DNA of 64,000 nt from Massilia putida (lineage in GTDB: Bacteria; Pseudomonadota; Gammaproteobacteria; Burkholderiales; Burkholderiaceae_D): positions 6,138,001 through 6,202,000 of the forward strand of contig NZ_CP019038.1 of assembly GCF_001941825.1 (NCBI RefSeq). Direction: 5' to 3'. Shown piece by piece: positions 1 through 11,422 of this stretch (position 1 is its first letter; the number at the start of each line of letters is the position of its first letter). The notes under the pieces were generated by a model. That model did not search any database. It was not told where the DNA came from and worked only from the letters and a program-made list of their open reading frames with translations. The position numbers were made by a program, and so were the translations under genes.

Positions 1-1920
1 GACATACCACTCCTTGTACTTGGCGTCGATGTGGCTGTACATCGCGCTGACGCTGAGCGCATTGGTCAGGTAGGCGATCATCTCCAGTTCGAGGCCGTCG
101 ATCTTGGCCTTGCCGGCGTTCGTCAAGGTGCCGGCGAAGCCGTTCACGTTGCCCTTCGCGTCGAAGGTCGGGATCGAGCCGGGGATCTGCACGTTCTTGT
201 AGTCGGTGTAGAAGACGGCCGCATTCGTCTGCAGGCGGCCGCCGTTCATCGACGACTTGAGGCCCAGCTCGATGGTGCTGACTTCTTCCGGCGCGACACC
301 GCGGCGCTTGGCCAGCGAGGCCGCCGAGTTCGGGCCGCCGGAGGCCGTCAGGTCCATGCGCGGATCGAACATGCCGCCCTTGAAGCCCTTCGAGAAGGTG
401 CTGTAGATATTGTGTTGCGGCGCGACCTTCCAGCCGATGCCGACCTTCGGCGTGAATTTCTTGTCGGTGCGGTCCAGGTCGTCCTTGCCGAGATCCGTGT
501 TCGGCTTGCCGAACGCGACGGCGGACGGATTCCCGAGCAGCGCCGAGCCACCCAGGCCGAGATAGGTCTGCTTGAAGATGCGCGCGCGCCGCTGGTCGTC
601 CGTGTAGCGGCCGCCGACCGTGACGTTGAACGTGTCGGTCAGGCTGTAGCTGGCGTCGGCGAAGGCGGCCCACGTGCGGGTGTCGATGTCGTCGTAGGTC
701 AGCAGCGACAGGCCGCCGGCCGCGTTGTACAGCACGTCGAACTTGTTGAAGGCGTTGGCCTTCATGTAGAACACGCCGGCCACGCCCTGCAGGCGCGAAC
801 CGGTGTAGGTCAGCTGGAATTCCTGGCTGGTCTGGTGGTCGCTGTAGATGGCCGGGGCCTCGAACAGCGGCGTCTGCAGCGAATCGAAGTCGATCGGGGC
901 ATACGATTCCGACTTGCGGTTGGCGGTGATCGACTTGAACGACAGGGTCGGATCGATGGTGTATTCGAGCAGCAGCGAGGTGCCTTGGTTGATCACCTGC
1001 TGCTTGTGGCCGACGACCGAGTACAGGTCGGCGCGCGTGTCGTACAGGCCGGGCAGCGGCTGGAGATTCGCGGGCGCGGGGCCCGGCGTCAGGCGGTAGC
1101 CCTGGCGCGGCTGCGAGTCGTCGACCGTGCGGTCGTAGGCGAAGCGCACGAACAGGTCGCTGTTCGGCATGAGTTCCGCGCTGAAGCGGCCGGCCCACAG
1201 GTCCTTGTTGTAGTTCTGCTGGCCGGTAAGGACGTTGTGGCCGAAACCGTTGCGGTTGAACGTGGCGAGCGTGCCGCCCACGCGCAGGACGTCCGTCACG
1301 GGCGTGCTGGCTTTCACCACCAGGTCGGCCTCGCCATAGGTGCCGAGCGTGGCCTTCGCGTCCAGCATGGGTTTCGGTGCGAGCTTGCGGGTCACGTACT
1401 TGACGGCGCCGCCGATCGTGTTGCGGCCGTACAGCGTGCCCTGGGGACCGCGCAGCACTTCGATGCGTTCGAGGTCGTAGATGTCGGTGAGGGCGCCCTG
1501 CGGACGCGCCAGGTAGACGTCGTCGAGATAGATGCCGACACCCTGCTCGTAGCCGGCGACCGGGTCTTGCTGGCCGATGCCGCGGATGAAGGCGGTCAGC
1601 GTGGTGTTGGTGCCGCGCGAGGTCTTCAGCGTGGTGTTCGGCACCTTGTCGGTGAGGGCGGTGAGGTCGGGGATGGCCTGTTTTTCGAGCTCGGCGCCCG
1701 ACAGCGCCGTCACGGCGCCCGGCACGTCCTGGATCAATTCGGCGCGGCGGCGGGCCGTCACGACGACCTTGCTGATGTCTTCCTTGGACGACGCGGCGGG
1801 GGCGTTGCCGGCGTCGTCCTGGGCATGGGCGGCCCCGATCGTGCTGCCGTACATCGCCATCAACACGGCGACGGACATGACGGAACGGGCGGGGTGCAGT
1901 TTCGGCTTGCTAACACGCAT
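1..1920 (-). CDS. TonB-dependent outer-membrane receptor (3' end cut by window edge)
   Basis: Probable energy-dependent importer of a siderophore or other large ligand across the outer membrane. The 640 visible residues begin with a basic, hydrophobic signal peptide ending near AHAQ (about residue 34). A TonB-box-like stretch (SKVVVTARRR) and a plug domain with the conserved LRGPQGTLYGRNTIGG segment follow, then the start of a beta-barrel with alternating aromatic strands (FSKGFKGGMFDPR, TNAAVFYTDYKN). The stop codon lies beyond position 1. The ligand cannot be read from sequence; the plug resembles receptors annotated for carbohydrates or other organic compounds as much as iron siderophores. 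It diverges from a LysR regulator across a region holding palindromic operators. Confidence 0.92.
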   Translation of the reverse strand, partial: MRVSKPKLHPARSVMSVAVLMAMYGSTIGAAHAQDDAGNAPAASSKEDISKVVVTARRRAELIQDVPGAVTALSGAELEKQAIPDLTALTDKVPNTTLKTSRGTNTTLTAFIRGIGQQDPVAGYEQGVGIYLDDVYLARPQGALTDIYDLERIEVLRGPQGTLYGRNTIGGAVKYVTRKLAPKPMLDAKATLGTYGEADLVVKASTPVTDVLRVGGTLATFNRNGFGHNVLTGQQNYNKDLWAGRFSAELMPNSDLFVRFAYDRTVDDSQPRQGYRLTPGPAPANLQPLPGLYDTRADLYSVVGHKQQVINQGTSLLLEYTIDPTLSFKSITANRKSESYAPIDFDSLQTPLFEAPAIYSDHQTSQEFQLTYTGSRLQGVAGVFYMKANAFNKFDVLYNAAGGLSLLTYDDIDTRTWAAFADASYSLTDTFNVTVGGRYTDDQRRARIFKQTYLGLGGSALLGNPSAVAFGKPNTDLGKDDLDRTDKKFTPKVGIGWKVAPQHNIYSTFSKGFKGGMFDPRMDLTASGGPNSAASLAKRRGVAPEEVSTIELGLKSSMNGGRLQTNAAVFYTDYKNVQIPGSIPTFDAKGNVNGFAGTLTNAGKAKIDGLELEMIAYLTNALSVSAMYSHIDAKYKEWYV

Positions 1921-2027
1921 TGAATGTCTCCTGATTTTGTTTGGTGTTATGCGTTCAGGTACGTTTCGCATGATCGGAGTGTGCCTCGGATGAATTTGGC
2001 TGAAAAGACAACGCCGCGCCCACCGGT

Positions 2028-2174
2028 TGTGCATTTATGCACAGCCCGGCGGCACCGCCCATCGCGGGCAGCCCCGGAAGGCGCGGCACGTGGCGACGTC
2101 CGGAAAACCGGTTTGCTGTGCATACGCAAAAGGTGTTCCGAAAACGTTGCAGCGGCAATGTGCACTGGTGCACA
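2028..2174. promoter_or_regulatory. Operator cluster between receptor gene and lysR
   Basis: The 350-base gap between the divergent receptor and lysR genes contains two perfect 16-bp palindromes of one design: TGTGCATTTATGCACA at 2028-2043 and TGTGCACTGGTGCACA at 2159-2174. A half-conserved copy, TGTGCATACGCAAAA, lies at 2117-2131. Their inner part fits the T-N11-A rule of LysR-type operators. The obvious candidate to bind them is the adjacent LysR protein, controlling itself and the receptor. Binding is inferred; the repeats are seen directly. Nothing else recognisable was found in this gap. Confidence 0.6.
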
Positions 2175-2270
2175 ATATGTCATCTTGATATCAAACAACA
2201 GGTTCTCGATTAAGCCGCATTGAACGGCGGCCCATGCGTGACGGGTCAACGGGGACCGGGGAGACAAAAC

Positions 2271-3191
2271 ATGCACAGCCTGCCGGAATGGACGGACCTG
2301 CGGTTTTTCCTGGAGCTGGCGCGCGCCGGCACCCTGTCGGGGGCCTCGCGCCGCCTCGACGTCGAGCACACGACCGTCGCGCGGCGCATCGACCGCCTCG
2401 AACAGCAGCTCGGCACGACCCTGTTCGACCGCTCGCGCGAAGGCTACGAGCTGACGGAGATGGGGCAAGCCCTGCTGCCGCATGCCGAGGCGATGGAAGG
2501 CGCGGCGCTGGCCGCCACCGAGCAGCTGGGCGGGGCGGAGGTGGCGGCGCACGGCGTCGTGCGCCTGGGCGTGCCGGAAGTGTTCGGGGTGCGCGTCGTG
2601 GCGCCCCTGCTCGTGAAACTGTTCGAGGAGCACCCGGACCTGTCGATCGACCTGCTGGCGCTGCCGCGCTTCGCCAACCTGGCCAACCGCGAGGCCGACC
2701 TCGGCGTCATGCTCGATCCGCCGACGACGGGCCGCTACATGGTGACGCGGCTCGCGTCGTTCCGCTTCTACCTGTACGCGTCCCCGTCCTACCTCGCCAA
2801 GCATCCGCCCATCCGCACGCATGCCGACCTGGAACGCCACGATTTCGTCGACTACGTGCAGGACCGCCTCGCCAGCCGCGAGCTGTCGTACCTGAACGAA
2901 CTCGGATTCACGCCGCGCCGCCGCCTGTGCTGCTCGGGAATGGGGGCGCAGATCGAGGCGGCGTCGCTGGGCATGGGCCTCATGATGGCGCCGCCGTACG
3001 CCGTGCCGGACGACGGCCGCCTCGTGCAGGTCCTGGCCGGCTTTTACGCCGAGCGCTCGTTCTGGCTGGCGGCACCGACCGACCTGTACCGGCTGCGCCG
3101 CGTGAAGGTCGTGTGGGACCTGCTGCGCGACCTGGCCGACAACAATCCGAAGTTGTGGTGGGACAACGGCGATCTGGGGAGGGCGGCATGA
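2271..3191 (+). CDS. LysR family transcriptional regulator
   Basis: DNA-binding regulator of 306 residues. The N-terminal winged helix-turn-helix is clear (LRFFLELARAGTLSGASRRL, then VARRIDRLEQQLGTTLFDRS, residues about 8-55). It is followed by the LysR substrate-binding domain (PEVFGVRVVAPLLVKLFEEHPDL to the C terminus). The ATG at 2271 is chosen because GGGAGA lies just upstream and the helix-turn-helix starts at its usual distance; an ATG-like start further upstream lacks this support. It is divergent from the TonB-dependent receptor and shares the palindromic operator region with it, so that receptor is its most likely target. The inducer is unknown. Confidence 0.93.
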   Translation: MHSLPEWTDLRFFLELARAGTLSGASRRLDVEHTTVARRIDRLEQQLGTTLFDRSREGYELTEMGQALLPHAEAMEGAALAATEQLGGAEVAAHGVVRLGVPEVFGVRVVAPLLVKLFEEHPDLSIDLLALPRFANLANREADLGVMLDPPTTGRYMVTRLASFRFYLYASPSYLAKHPPIRTHADLERHDFVDYVQDRLASRELSYLNELGFTPRRRLCCSGMGAQIEAASLGMGLMMAPPYAVPDDGRLVQVLAGFYAERSFWLAAPTDLYRLRRVKVVWDLLRDLADNNPKLWWDNGDLGRAA

Positions 3192-3730
3192 ACGGCATCG
3201 TCATCCGCGATTACGAGGAAGCCGACCGCGCCGCCGTCAACGCCGTCGCGCTGGCGGCGTTCGCGCAGTATGCGGGCGACTTCGACGACTGGCCCACGTT
3301 CAGCGCGGGCATTGGTCGCATGGCCGACCTGGCCGCGGACGGCGACCTGCTGGTGGCCGAGCATGAAGGTCGCGTCGCCGGGGCCGTCGTGCACGTGGGG
3401 CCCGGGCGCCCGCGCAGTGCGATCTTCCCCGCGGACTGGTCGGTGATCCGCATGCTGGTCGTGGCGCCGGAGGCTCGCGGCGGCGGCATCGGGCGCGCGC
3501 TCGTCGCGGCCACGCTGGCACGGGCGCGGCGCGCGGAGGCGCCCGCGATCGGCCTGCATACGAGCCCGATCATGGCGTCCGCGCTGCGCATGTACGAGGC
3601 CATCGGCTTCGTGCGCGAGCACGACCTGCCTGCGATCCGCGGCGTGCCGTATGCGCGCTACATGCTGCCCGCCGCGGGCATCCCAGCGGCATTGCATAAC
3701 TGTACTCTTCACGCTTGCCGAAAACTGTAG
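3188..3730 (+). CDS. GNAT family N-acetyltransferase
   Basis: Acetyl-CoA-dependent acyltransferase of 180 residues with unknown acceptor. The acetyl-CoA-binding motif A is visible as MLVVAPEARGGGIGRALVAA (about residues 88-107), followed by the motif B region GLHTSPIMASALRMYEAIGF. Its ATG overlaps the lysR stop codon in ATGA, indicating translational coupling and probable co-transcription with lysR. The last dozen residues look unrelated to the family, which would normally end near RYMLPA. That tail also covers GTACAG/CTGTAC half-sites at 3698-3744, so the original stop may have been lost. Confidence 0.88.
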   Translation: MNGIVIRDYEEADRAAVNAVALAAFAQYAGDFDDWPTFSAGIGRMADLAADGDLLVAEHEGRVAGAVVHVGPGRPRSAIFPADWSVIRMLVVAPEARGGGIGRALVAATLARARRAEAPAIGLHTSPIMASALRMYEAIGFVREHDLPAIRGVPYARYMLPAAGIPAALHNCTLHACRKL

Positions 3731-3744
3731 CCGTGCCGGTACAG
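3698..3744. promoter_or_regulatory. GTACAG / CTGTAC half-site cluster upstream of the chemoreceptor
   Basis: AACTGTAC at 3698-3705, AACTGTA at 3723-3729 and GTACAG at 3739-3744 lie within 47 bases, ahead of the chemoreceptor gene. The same half-site occurs three times in front of the MocR regulator gene at 9932-9989. The match suggests that MocR, or a paralogue, also acts here. The motif is seen; the regulator assignment is inference. Confidence 0.35.
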
Positions 3745-3835
3745 CCATCCCGATTATCGTGACGCCGTGCCGCGCAGCTCGCGCGGGCACCGGCGGGCGC
3801 GCCGTTCCGCCCTCGTAATCCGGATCGGATCACCC

Positions 3836-5437
3836 ATGACTACCTCGCGTTTCAAGGTCGCGACGCTGCTTGGCGCGGGCTTCGGCATCGCCTGCGCGTT
3901 CATCGCCGCCACCATCCTGCTCGGCCTGGGCGAACAGGCCACGCTCAATCGCATCACGGCCGGCATCGCCGACGAACGCTGGCCGTCCGCCGAACTGGCG
4001 ACCGATGTGCACGTGCGCGTCACCGACATCGCGGTCGCGCTGCGCAATGCCCTGCTGAGCGGCGATGCCGCAGTGCGGCGCGCCCAGACCGACGAGATCG
4101 CGCAGCAGCGCCGCGCGATCGATGCCGACCTGGCGCAGCTGCAGCGGCATGGGGGCGCCGGGCTGGAGCGCATCCGCGCGGCCCTCGACGCCTACACGGT
4201 CGGGCAGGACCAGCTGCTGGCGCTCGTGCGCGCGGGACGCCAGGCCGAGGCCGTCGCGTACCTGAACAGCGACGTCAAGCCGATGCTGCAGGCCTGCCGC
4301 ACGGCGCTGGCCGAGCGTACCGGCCACGAAGCGGACCTGATGAACGCGGCCCGCGCCGACGCCGCGCGCGCCTATGCCTCGACGCGCACGAATATGCTGG
4401 TCCTGGGCGCGCTGGCGCTGGCCGGCGCCGGCGCCGCGGCCGTGCTGGTGATCCGGCGCCTGCGCCGTGACCTCGGCGGCGAGCCCGACGCGGCCGCGCG
4501 GACGGCGGCGCGCATCGCCGATGGCGACCTGACCGGCGCCATTGCACTGCGTCCGGGCGACGTCGGCAGCATGCTGGCCGAGATGGAGCATATGCGCATC
4601 CGGCTCGGCCGCCTCGTCGGCCAGGTCCGGCGCGACGGCGACCAGATCGCGGCCGCCTCCGCGCAGATCGCGGCCGGCAACCAGGACCTGTCGGCGCGCA
4701 CGGAGCGGCAGGCGGCGGGCCTGGAGGAGACGGCCGCCGCCATGGAGCAGCTGCACGCGACGGTCGAACGCAACCGCGACCACGCCGGCCTGGCCGACGA
4801 CCTCGCGCGCCAGGCCGTGCAGGCGGCGCAGCGCGGCGGCGCCGCCGTCGGCGTGATCAACGAACGGATGGACGGCATCGTGGCCGCCGCGCGGCGCATG
4901 GCGGACATCATCGGCTTGATCGACGGGATCGCGTTCCAGACCAATATCCTGGCCCTCAACGCGGCCGTCGAGGCGGCACGCGCGGGCGACGCGGGGCGCG
5001 GCTTCGCCGTCGTCGCGGCTGAGGTGCGCCAGCTGGCGCAACGCTCGGCCGCCGCTGCAGGCCAGATCGGCGAATTGATCTCGTCCGCCGCCGCGCAGGC
5101 GCATGCCGGTGCCGTGCTCGTACGCGAGACCGGCGCCGCCATGGACGACATCGTCGCGGGCGCCGCCAGGGTCGAGGAGATCATGCGCCAGATCCGCACG
5201 TCGAGCGCCGAACAGCATGCCGGCATCGCCGCCTGCAGCCGGGCCGTCGTCGCGATGGAACAGGACACGCAGCAGAACGCCGCCCTGGTCGAACAAGTGG
5301 CCGCGGCGGCAGCCGCGCTGCGCGAACAGGCCGACCGGCTGGCGCGCGCGGTCAGCCGATTCCGCGTCGACGACGGCGCAGTGCGCACCGCCGCGCCGGC
5401 CCGCCTGCCGCGCCTTGTCGCGGAGGTGGATGCATGA
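3836..5437 (+). CDS. Methyl-accepting chemotaxis protein
   Basis: Inner-membrane chemoreceptor of 533 residues that would signal through CheA/CheW. It has a transmembrane helix near residues 8-30, a periplasmic four-helix-bundle sensor, a second transmembrane helix ([21 protein letters not shown], about 183-203), a HAMP region and a long cytoplasmic coiled coil. The hairpin signature is intact ([21 protein letters not shown]). No C-terminal CheR/CheB pentapeptide tether is present; it ends LVAEVDA. The start is the ATG after CGGATCGGATCACCC; an earlier in-frame ATG would add a non-conserved basic extension. Its stop overlaps the next start (ATGA), coupling it to an EAL protein. Confidence 0.92.
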   Translation: MTTSRFKVATLLGAGFGIACAFIAATILLGLGEQATLNRITAGIADERWPSAELATDVHVRVTDIAVALRNALLSGDAAVRRAQTDEIAQQRRAIDADLAQLQRHGGAGLERIRAALDAYTVGQDQLLALVRAGRQAEAVAYLNSDVKPMLQACRTALAERTGHEADLMNAARADAARAYASTRTNMLVLGALALAGAGAAAVLVIRRLRRDLGGEPDAAARTAARIADGDLTGAIALRPGDVGSMLAEMEHMRIRLGRLVGQVRRDGDQIAAASAQIAAGNQDLSARTERQAAGLEETAAAMEQLHATVERNRDHAGLADDLARQAVQAAQRGGAAVGVINERMDGIVAAARRMADIIGLIDGIAFQTNILALNAAVEAARAGDAGRGFAVVAAEVRQLAQRSAAAAGQIGELISSAAAQAHAGAVLVRETGAAMDDIVAGAARVEEIMRQIRTSSAEQHAGIAACSRAVVAMEQDTQQNAALVEQVAAAAAALREQADRLARAVSRFRVDDGAVRTAAPARLPRLVAEVDA

Positions 5438-6669
5438 GCGGACGCGAGAACGGGACGGTTCTATCGAAGCGCGGCGGCATCGCGCACGCGCTCGTCGTCG
5501 CCGGCCACGGCGGCGCCGGTGCCCATCTGCGGACCTTGCTCCACCGGCTGGACGTGCCCGTCGTCGACGCGGCGTCCGGCGCCCGTGCCGCCCTCGACCT
5601 GCTCGCGACGCTCTCTGCCGCGCCCGACATCGTGCTGATCGATGCCGGCGCGGCGGACATGGACATCGCCGACCTGTTGCGGGCGCTGACGCGCACCGGA
5701 CGCGCGCCGCGCGTGCTGGCGTGGGGCGTCGCCTGCGCGCGCATCCGCGACACGGCCATGCTGCTGGCGGGCGCGCTAGGCCTGTGCGCCGTCGTCGCCT
5801 CCGAGCCGCCCTGTGACGCGGAGGCGCTGTGCGCCGCGTTCGATGCCCTGGCATGCCCGCCAGCGTGCTTCGCACCGGCGCGCGCGCCCACGGCCGTACC
5901 CGCCATTGGCGCCGACGAGATCCTCGCCGGCCTCGATACGGGCGAGTTCCGCCTGCATTACCAACCCAAGCTGGCGCTGGCCGATGGAAGCCTGAGCGGG
6001 GCCGAGGCGCTCGTGCGCTGGCAGCACCCGCGCCACGGCCTGCTGGCGCCGCACGCGTTCATCGGCCGGGCCGAAGACGCCGGCCTGGCCGAACCGTTGA
6101 CGCTCGCCGTCCTGCGGGCGGCGCTGGCCGACATCCCGCGCCTGCAGGCTGGTGGGCGCCATGTGCCGGTGTCCGTCAACCTGTCGCCGCGCGCGCTGGC
6201 GGATGCGCGCATGGCCGGGCGCATTGCCGACACGGTGCGCCGCGCCCGCGTGCCGCCCGCGCTGGTCGCGTTCGAAATCACGGAATACACGGAGATCGCC
6301 GATCTCGCCACGGCGCTGCACATCCTTCTGAAACTGCGCCTGCAGGGCCATCACTTGTCGCTGGACGACTACGGCGCGGGCCACGGCTCGATCCTGCAGC
6401 TGTCGCGCATCCCGTTCAGCGAATTGAAGATCGACATGCGCCTCGTGCAGGGTGCCTGGATGCGGCCCCACCTCGACCCGTTGCTGCGCCAGGCCGTGGC
6501 GGCGGCGCGGGCGCTGGGCATCGCGACGGTGGCCGAAGGCATCGAGACGGACGCCGACTGGGCCTGCATGCGCGACGCCGGCGTCGATCAGGGCCAGGGT
6601 TACCTGATCGCCCGCCCGATGCCGGCGCCGGCGCTGGCCGCGTGGCGGCCGTGCCGCGCGCCGCGCTAG
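5434..6669 (+). CDS. EAL-domain c-di-GMP phosphodiesterase with degenerate receiver-like N terminus
   Basis: Protein of 411 residues. Residues about 15-130 resemble a two-component receiver fold ([32 protein letters not shown]) but lack a convincing phospho-acceptor signature. Residues about 165-405 form an EAL domain with [11 protein letters not shown], an FEITE glutamate, DDYGAG in place of the usual DDFGTG loop, KIDMRLV and AEGIE. The main metal-binding residues are therefore present and hydrolysis of c-di-GMP to pGpG is likely. Translational coupling to the chemoreceptor suggests that one stimulus feeds both taxis and c-di-GMP turnover. It converges on the next gene with a 4-base overlap. 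Confidence 0.88.
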   Translation: MSGRENGTVLSKRGGIAHALVVAGHGGAGAHLRTLLHRLDVPVVDAASGARAALDLLATLSAAPDIVLIDAGAADMDIADLLRALTRTGRAPRVLAWGVACARIRDTAMLLAGALGLCAVVASEPPCDAEALCAAFDALACPPACFAPARAPTAVPAIGADEILAGLDTGEFRLHYQPKLALADGSLSGAEALVRWQHPRHGLLAPHAFIGRAEDAGLAEPLTLAVLRAALADIPRLQAGGRHVPVSVNLSPRALADARMAGRIADTVRRARVPPALVAFEITEYTEIADLATALHILLKLRLQGHHLSLDDYGAGHGSILQLSRIPFSELKIDMRLVQGAWMRPHLDPLLRQAVAAARALGIATVAEGIETDADWACMRDAGVDQGQGYLIARPMPAPALAAWRPCRAPR

Positions 6670-7564
6670 CGCAGCAGGAAATCGGGACCGGGTACCGCCT
6701 CGCAAGGCAGCGGACGGCCCGCCAGTTCCATGACCGACCGTTCGATCGTCACGCAGATGGCATCCAGCGCCAGCGCGTTGGGCGCGGTGCCGAACGGCTC
6801 GCCGATCTCCTGCGCGATGGCTTCCAGCGCGAACAGCGTGTAGGCGACGAGCACCGCGATGGGCGGCGTCGCCGCGCCGATGTTGTGCACGAGGCCGAAC
6901 GGCAGCAGGAAGCAGTAGGCATAGATGGTCCGGTGCAGCAGCACGCCGTACGGATACGGGATCGGCGTGCCGGCGATGCGCTCGCAGCCGCCCACGGCTT
7001 CCGACAGCTTGTCGATCTGGGCCTCGAGCATCCACAGCACGTGGCGGTCCGGCACCGCGCGTTGCGCCATCCGCCGCAAGCCGTCGAGCAGCGCGACGGG
7101 GCGATAGGCGCGCGCCGCCAGCGCAGTGGCGTCACAGGGCGGCAGCAGGCGCGCGAGGTCGGCGTGCGGATCGGTGCCGCGCAGCTGGTGGCGCAGCAGG
7201 TGGGCGAACGCGGCGAGGCGCAGCGTGACGCCGGCGCGGTCGATCGCGCCGGCCGGGACGTACGCATGCACCTGCGACGCGAGGTTGCGTGCGGCGATCA
7301 GCACGCCGCCCCACAGCTGGCGCGCTTCGAGATAGCGCTGGTAGCTGGCATTGTTGCGGAACGCGAGGAAGATGGCGAGGCTGATGCCGAGCAGGGAGAA
7401 CGGCGCGGTGTCGAGGGGGACGCGTTCGCCGAACACGCTGCCGTGCCCCAGCAGCGCGGCCACGGCGACGACGAGGATCAGCGCCAGCTGGGGCAGGATC
7501 GCGGGCAGCACCGACCCGTGCCAGACGAACAGCATGCGCGCCCAGTTGGCGGGCGGGCGGACGA

Positions 7565-7568
<4 letters not shown>
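6666..7568 (-). CDS. Bestrophin / UPF0187 family membrane channel
   Basis: Integral membrane protein of 300 residues, probably an anion or cation channel of the bacterial bestrophin family. Typical features are the N-terminal RMLFVWHGSVLP, a hydrophobic pair of helices, the conserved SLAIFLAFRNNASYQRYLEAR region, and a late helix pair (IYAYCFLLPFGLVHNIG, PIAVLVAYTLFALEAI) followed by EIGEPFG. Its ATG overlaps the stop of the upstream molybdopterin oxidoreductase (ATGA), so the two form one transcript. It converges on the EAL gene, with the two stop codons sharing CTAG. The ion carried and the link to the oxidoreductase are unknown. Confidence 0.88.
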
Positions 7569-9874
<2,306 letters not shown>

Positions 9875-9931
9875 GATGCATTCTCCTTTCGCAATGGCGA
9901 CAGTGTCATGGCTGAGCGGTCCGGCGTGCGG

Positions 9932-9989
9932 GTACAGTTGCGCGGTCGGAAAAGGAGTACAGTTGGCTGGCCGCATCGCCAACTGTACT
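9932..9989. promoter_or_regulatory. MocR operator: two direct plus one inverted GTACAGTTG repeat
   Basis: In the 135-base divergent gap, GTACAGTTG occurs at 9932-9940 and again 25 bases later at 9957-9965. Its reverse complement lies at 9980-9988. The last two belong to a perfect 12-bp inverted repeat (AGTACAGTTGGC at 9956-9967, GCCAACTGTACT at 9978-9989). Two direct repeats combined with an inverted one is the layout reported for MocR/PdxR-type regulators, and the neighbouring gene encodes one. Likely autoregulation and control of the oxidoreductase-bestrophin operon. Confidence 0.65.
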
Positions 9990-10009
9990 GCTGCGCTATA
10001 CTGGATCGC

Positions 10010-11422
10010 ATGAAGCTCTACGAGTCCCTTGCCGCCGAAGTCGAAGGGCAGGTCGCGCGCGGCGTGCTGCTGGAAGGCGAGAAGCTGCCGTCCGTGCGCC
10101 AGGCCAGCCAGCACCGCAAGCTGAGCATCAGCACGGTCCTGCGCGCGTATTCTCTGCTGGAGAGCAAGGGCGTCATCGAGAGCCGTCCGCAGTCCGGCTA
10201 TTTCGTGCGCGCCCGGCCGCGCCTGGCGCGCCGTCCCGCGACGCCGGCGCCCGCGCTGATCCTGTCGTCCGAGGTGGACGTCAGCCGTCTCGTGCTGTCC
10301 ACCTTGCGCACGATCCGCAGCCAGGGCGCGGTGCCGCTCGGGTCGCCGTATCCCGATCCCGCGCCTTTTCCCGCCGCGCGCATCAGCCAGTACGCCAACG
10401 CCATCGCGCGGCGGCGCCACTGGAGCGTGATGGACGACCTGCCGCCGGGGAATCCGCACCTGATCCGCCAGATCGCGCGCCGCCACATGGAACATGGGCT
10501 GGCCGTGGATCCGTCCGAGATCATCGTGACGGTCGGCGCCACCGAGGCGATCAACCTGTGCCTGCAGGCGGTGGCGCGGCCGGGCGACACGGTCGCCGTC
10601 GAATCGCCGACGTTCTACGCGATGCTGCACGCGATCGAACGCATGGGCATGCGCGCGCTCGAGGTGCCGACCGACCCGCGCGACGGCATCGACGTGGCCG
10701 CGCTGCGCGGCATCCTGACCCGCCAGCGCGTGGCGGCCGTGATGGTGATGCCGAACTTCCAGAATCCGCTCGGTTTCTGCATGCCTGACGTGCGCAAGCG
10801 CGAGCTCGTGGCGCTGCTGGCGGACTACGATATCCCGGCCATCGAGAACTGCGTGTACGACGAACTGTATTACGGCGACAGTCATCCGAGCCCGCTCAAG
10901 ACCTGGGACACGCATGGCCTCGTGCTGCACTGTTCGTCGTTTTCGAAAAGCCTCACGTCGAACTATCGCATCGGCTGGGCGCTGGCGGGACGCTATGCCG
11001 CGCAGGTGGAAAAGCTGAAATTCCTGAACACCCTCAGCACGCCGTCGCTGCCGCAACTGGCCATCGCCGACTACCTGCAGAACGACGGCTACGACCGCCA
11101 CCTGCGCCAGGTGCGCAAGGGCTATACGCAGCGGGCGCGCATGATGGCGGCCGCCGTGCTGCGCTTCTTCCCGGCCGGCACCCGCGTCTCCGAGCCGCAG
11201 GGCGGTTATGTGCTGTGGGTCGAGCTGGCGGGGGGCGTCGACGCCATGCGGCTGTACACGCGCGCCCTCGACCACGGGATCACGGTCGGCCCCGGCCACA
11301 TGTTTTCCGCGCGCGGCAGCTGGGTCAACTGCATCCGGCTCAACTACAGCTATCCGTGGACGGCGGAGACGGAGGAGGCGCTGCGGACGCTGGGCCGGCT
11401 CGTCGCGGCGCTGGGCGCTTGA
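10010..11422 (+). CDS. MocR-type (GntR-aminotransferase fusion) transcriptional regulator
   Basis: Regulator of 470 residues. Residues about 1-70 form a GntR winged helix (GEKLPSVRQASQHRKLSISTV). Residues about 100-470 form an aminotransferase class I fold that binds pyridoxal phosphate. The Schiff-base lysine lies in SSFSKSLTSNYRIGW, and NPLGF and YDELYYG are the expected cofactor-pocket segments. MocR proteins use PLP or a PLP adduct as effector and usually do not catalyse transamination. It is divergent from the molybdopterin oxidoreductase and preceded by repeat operators fitting this family. Its stop abuts the stop of the following convergent gene with no spacer. Confidence 0.92.
   Translation: MKLYESLAAEVEGQVARGVLLEGEKLPSVRQASQHRKLSISTVLRAYSLLESKGVIESRPQSGYFVRARPRLARRPATPAPALILSSEVDVSRLVLSTLRTIRSQGAVPLGSPYPDPAPFPAARISQYANAIARRRHWSVMDDLPPGNPHLIRQIARRHMEHGLAVDPSEIIVTVGATEAINLCLQAVARPGDTVAVESPTFYAMLHAIERMGMRALEVPTDPRDGIDVAALRGILTRQRVAAVMVMPNFQNPLGFCMPDVRKRELVALLADYDIPAIENCVYDELYYGDSHPSPLKTWDTHGLVLHCSSFSKSLTSNYRIGWALAGRYAAQVEKLKFLNTLSTPSLPQLAIADYLQNDGYDRHLRQVRKGYTQRARMMAAAVLRFFPAGTRVSEPQGGYVLWVELAGGVDAMRLYTRALDHGITVGPGHMFSARGSWVNCIRLNYSYPWTAETEEALRTLGRLVAALGA

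Noticed and set aside
31..1923. Long open frame on the plus strand opposite the TonB-dependent receptor
   Set aside because: Composition is Arg/Val/Gly-rich with no domain; it mirrors the codon bias of the receptor gene on the other strand, whose protein is clearly real.
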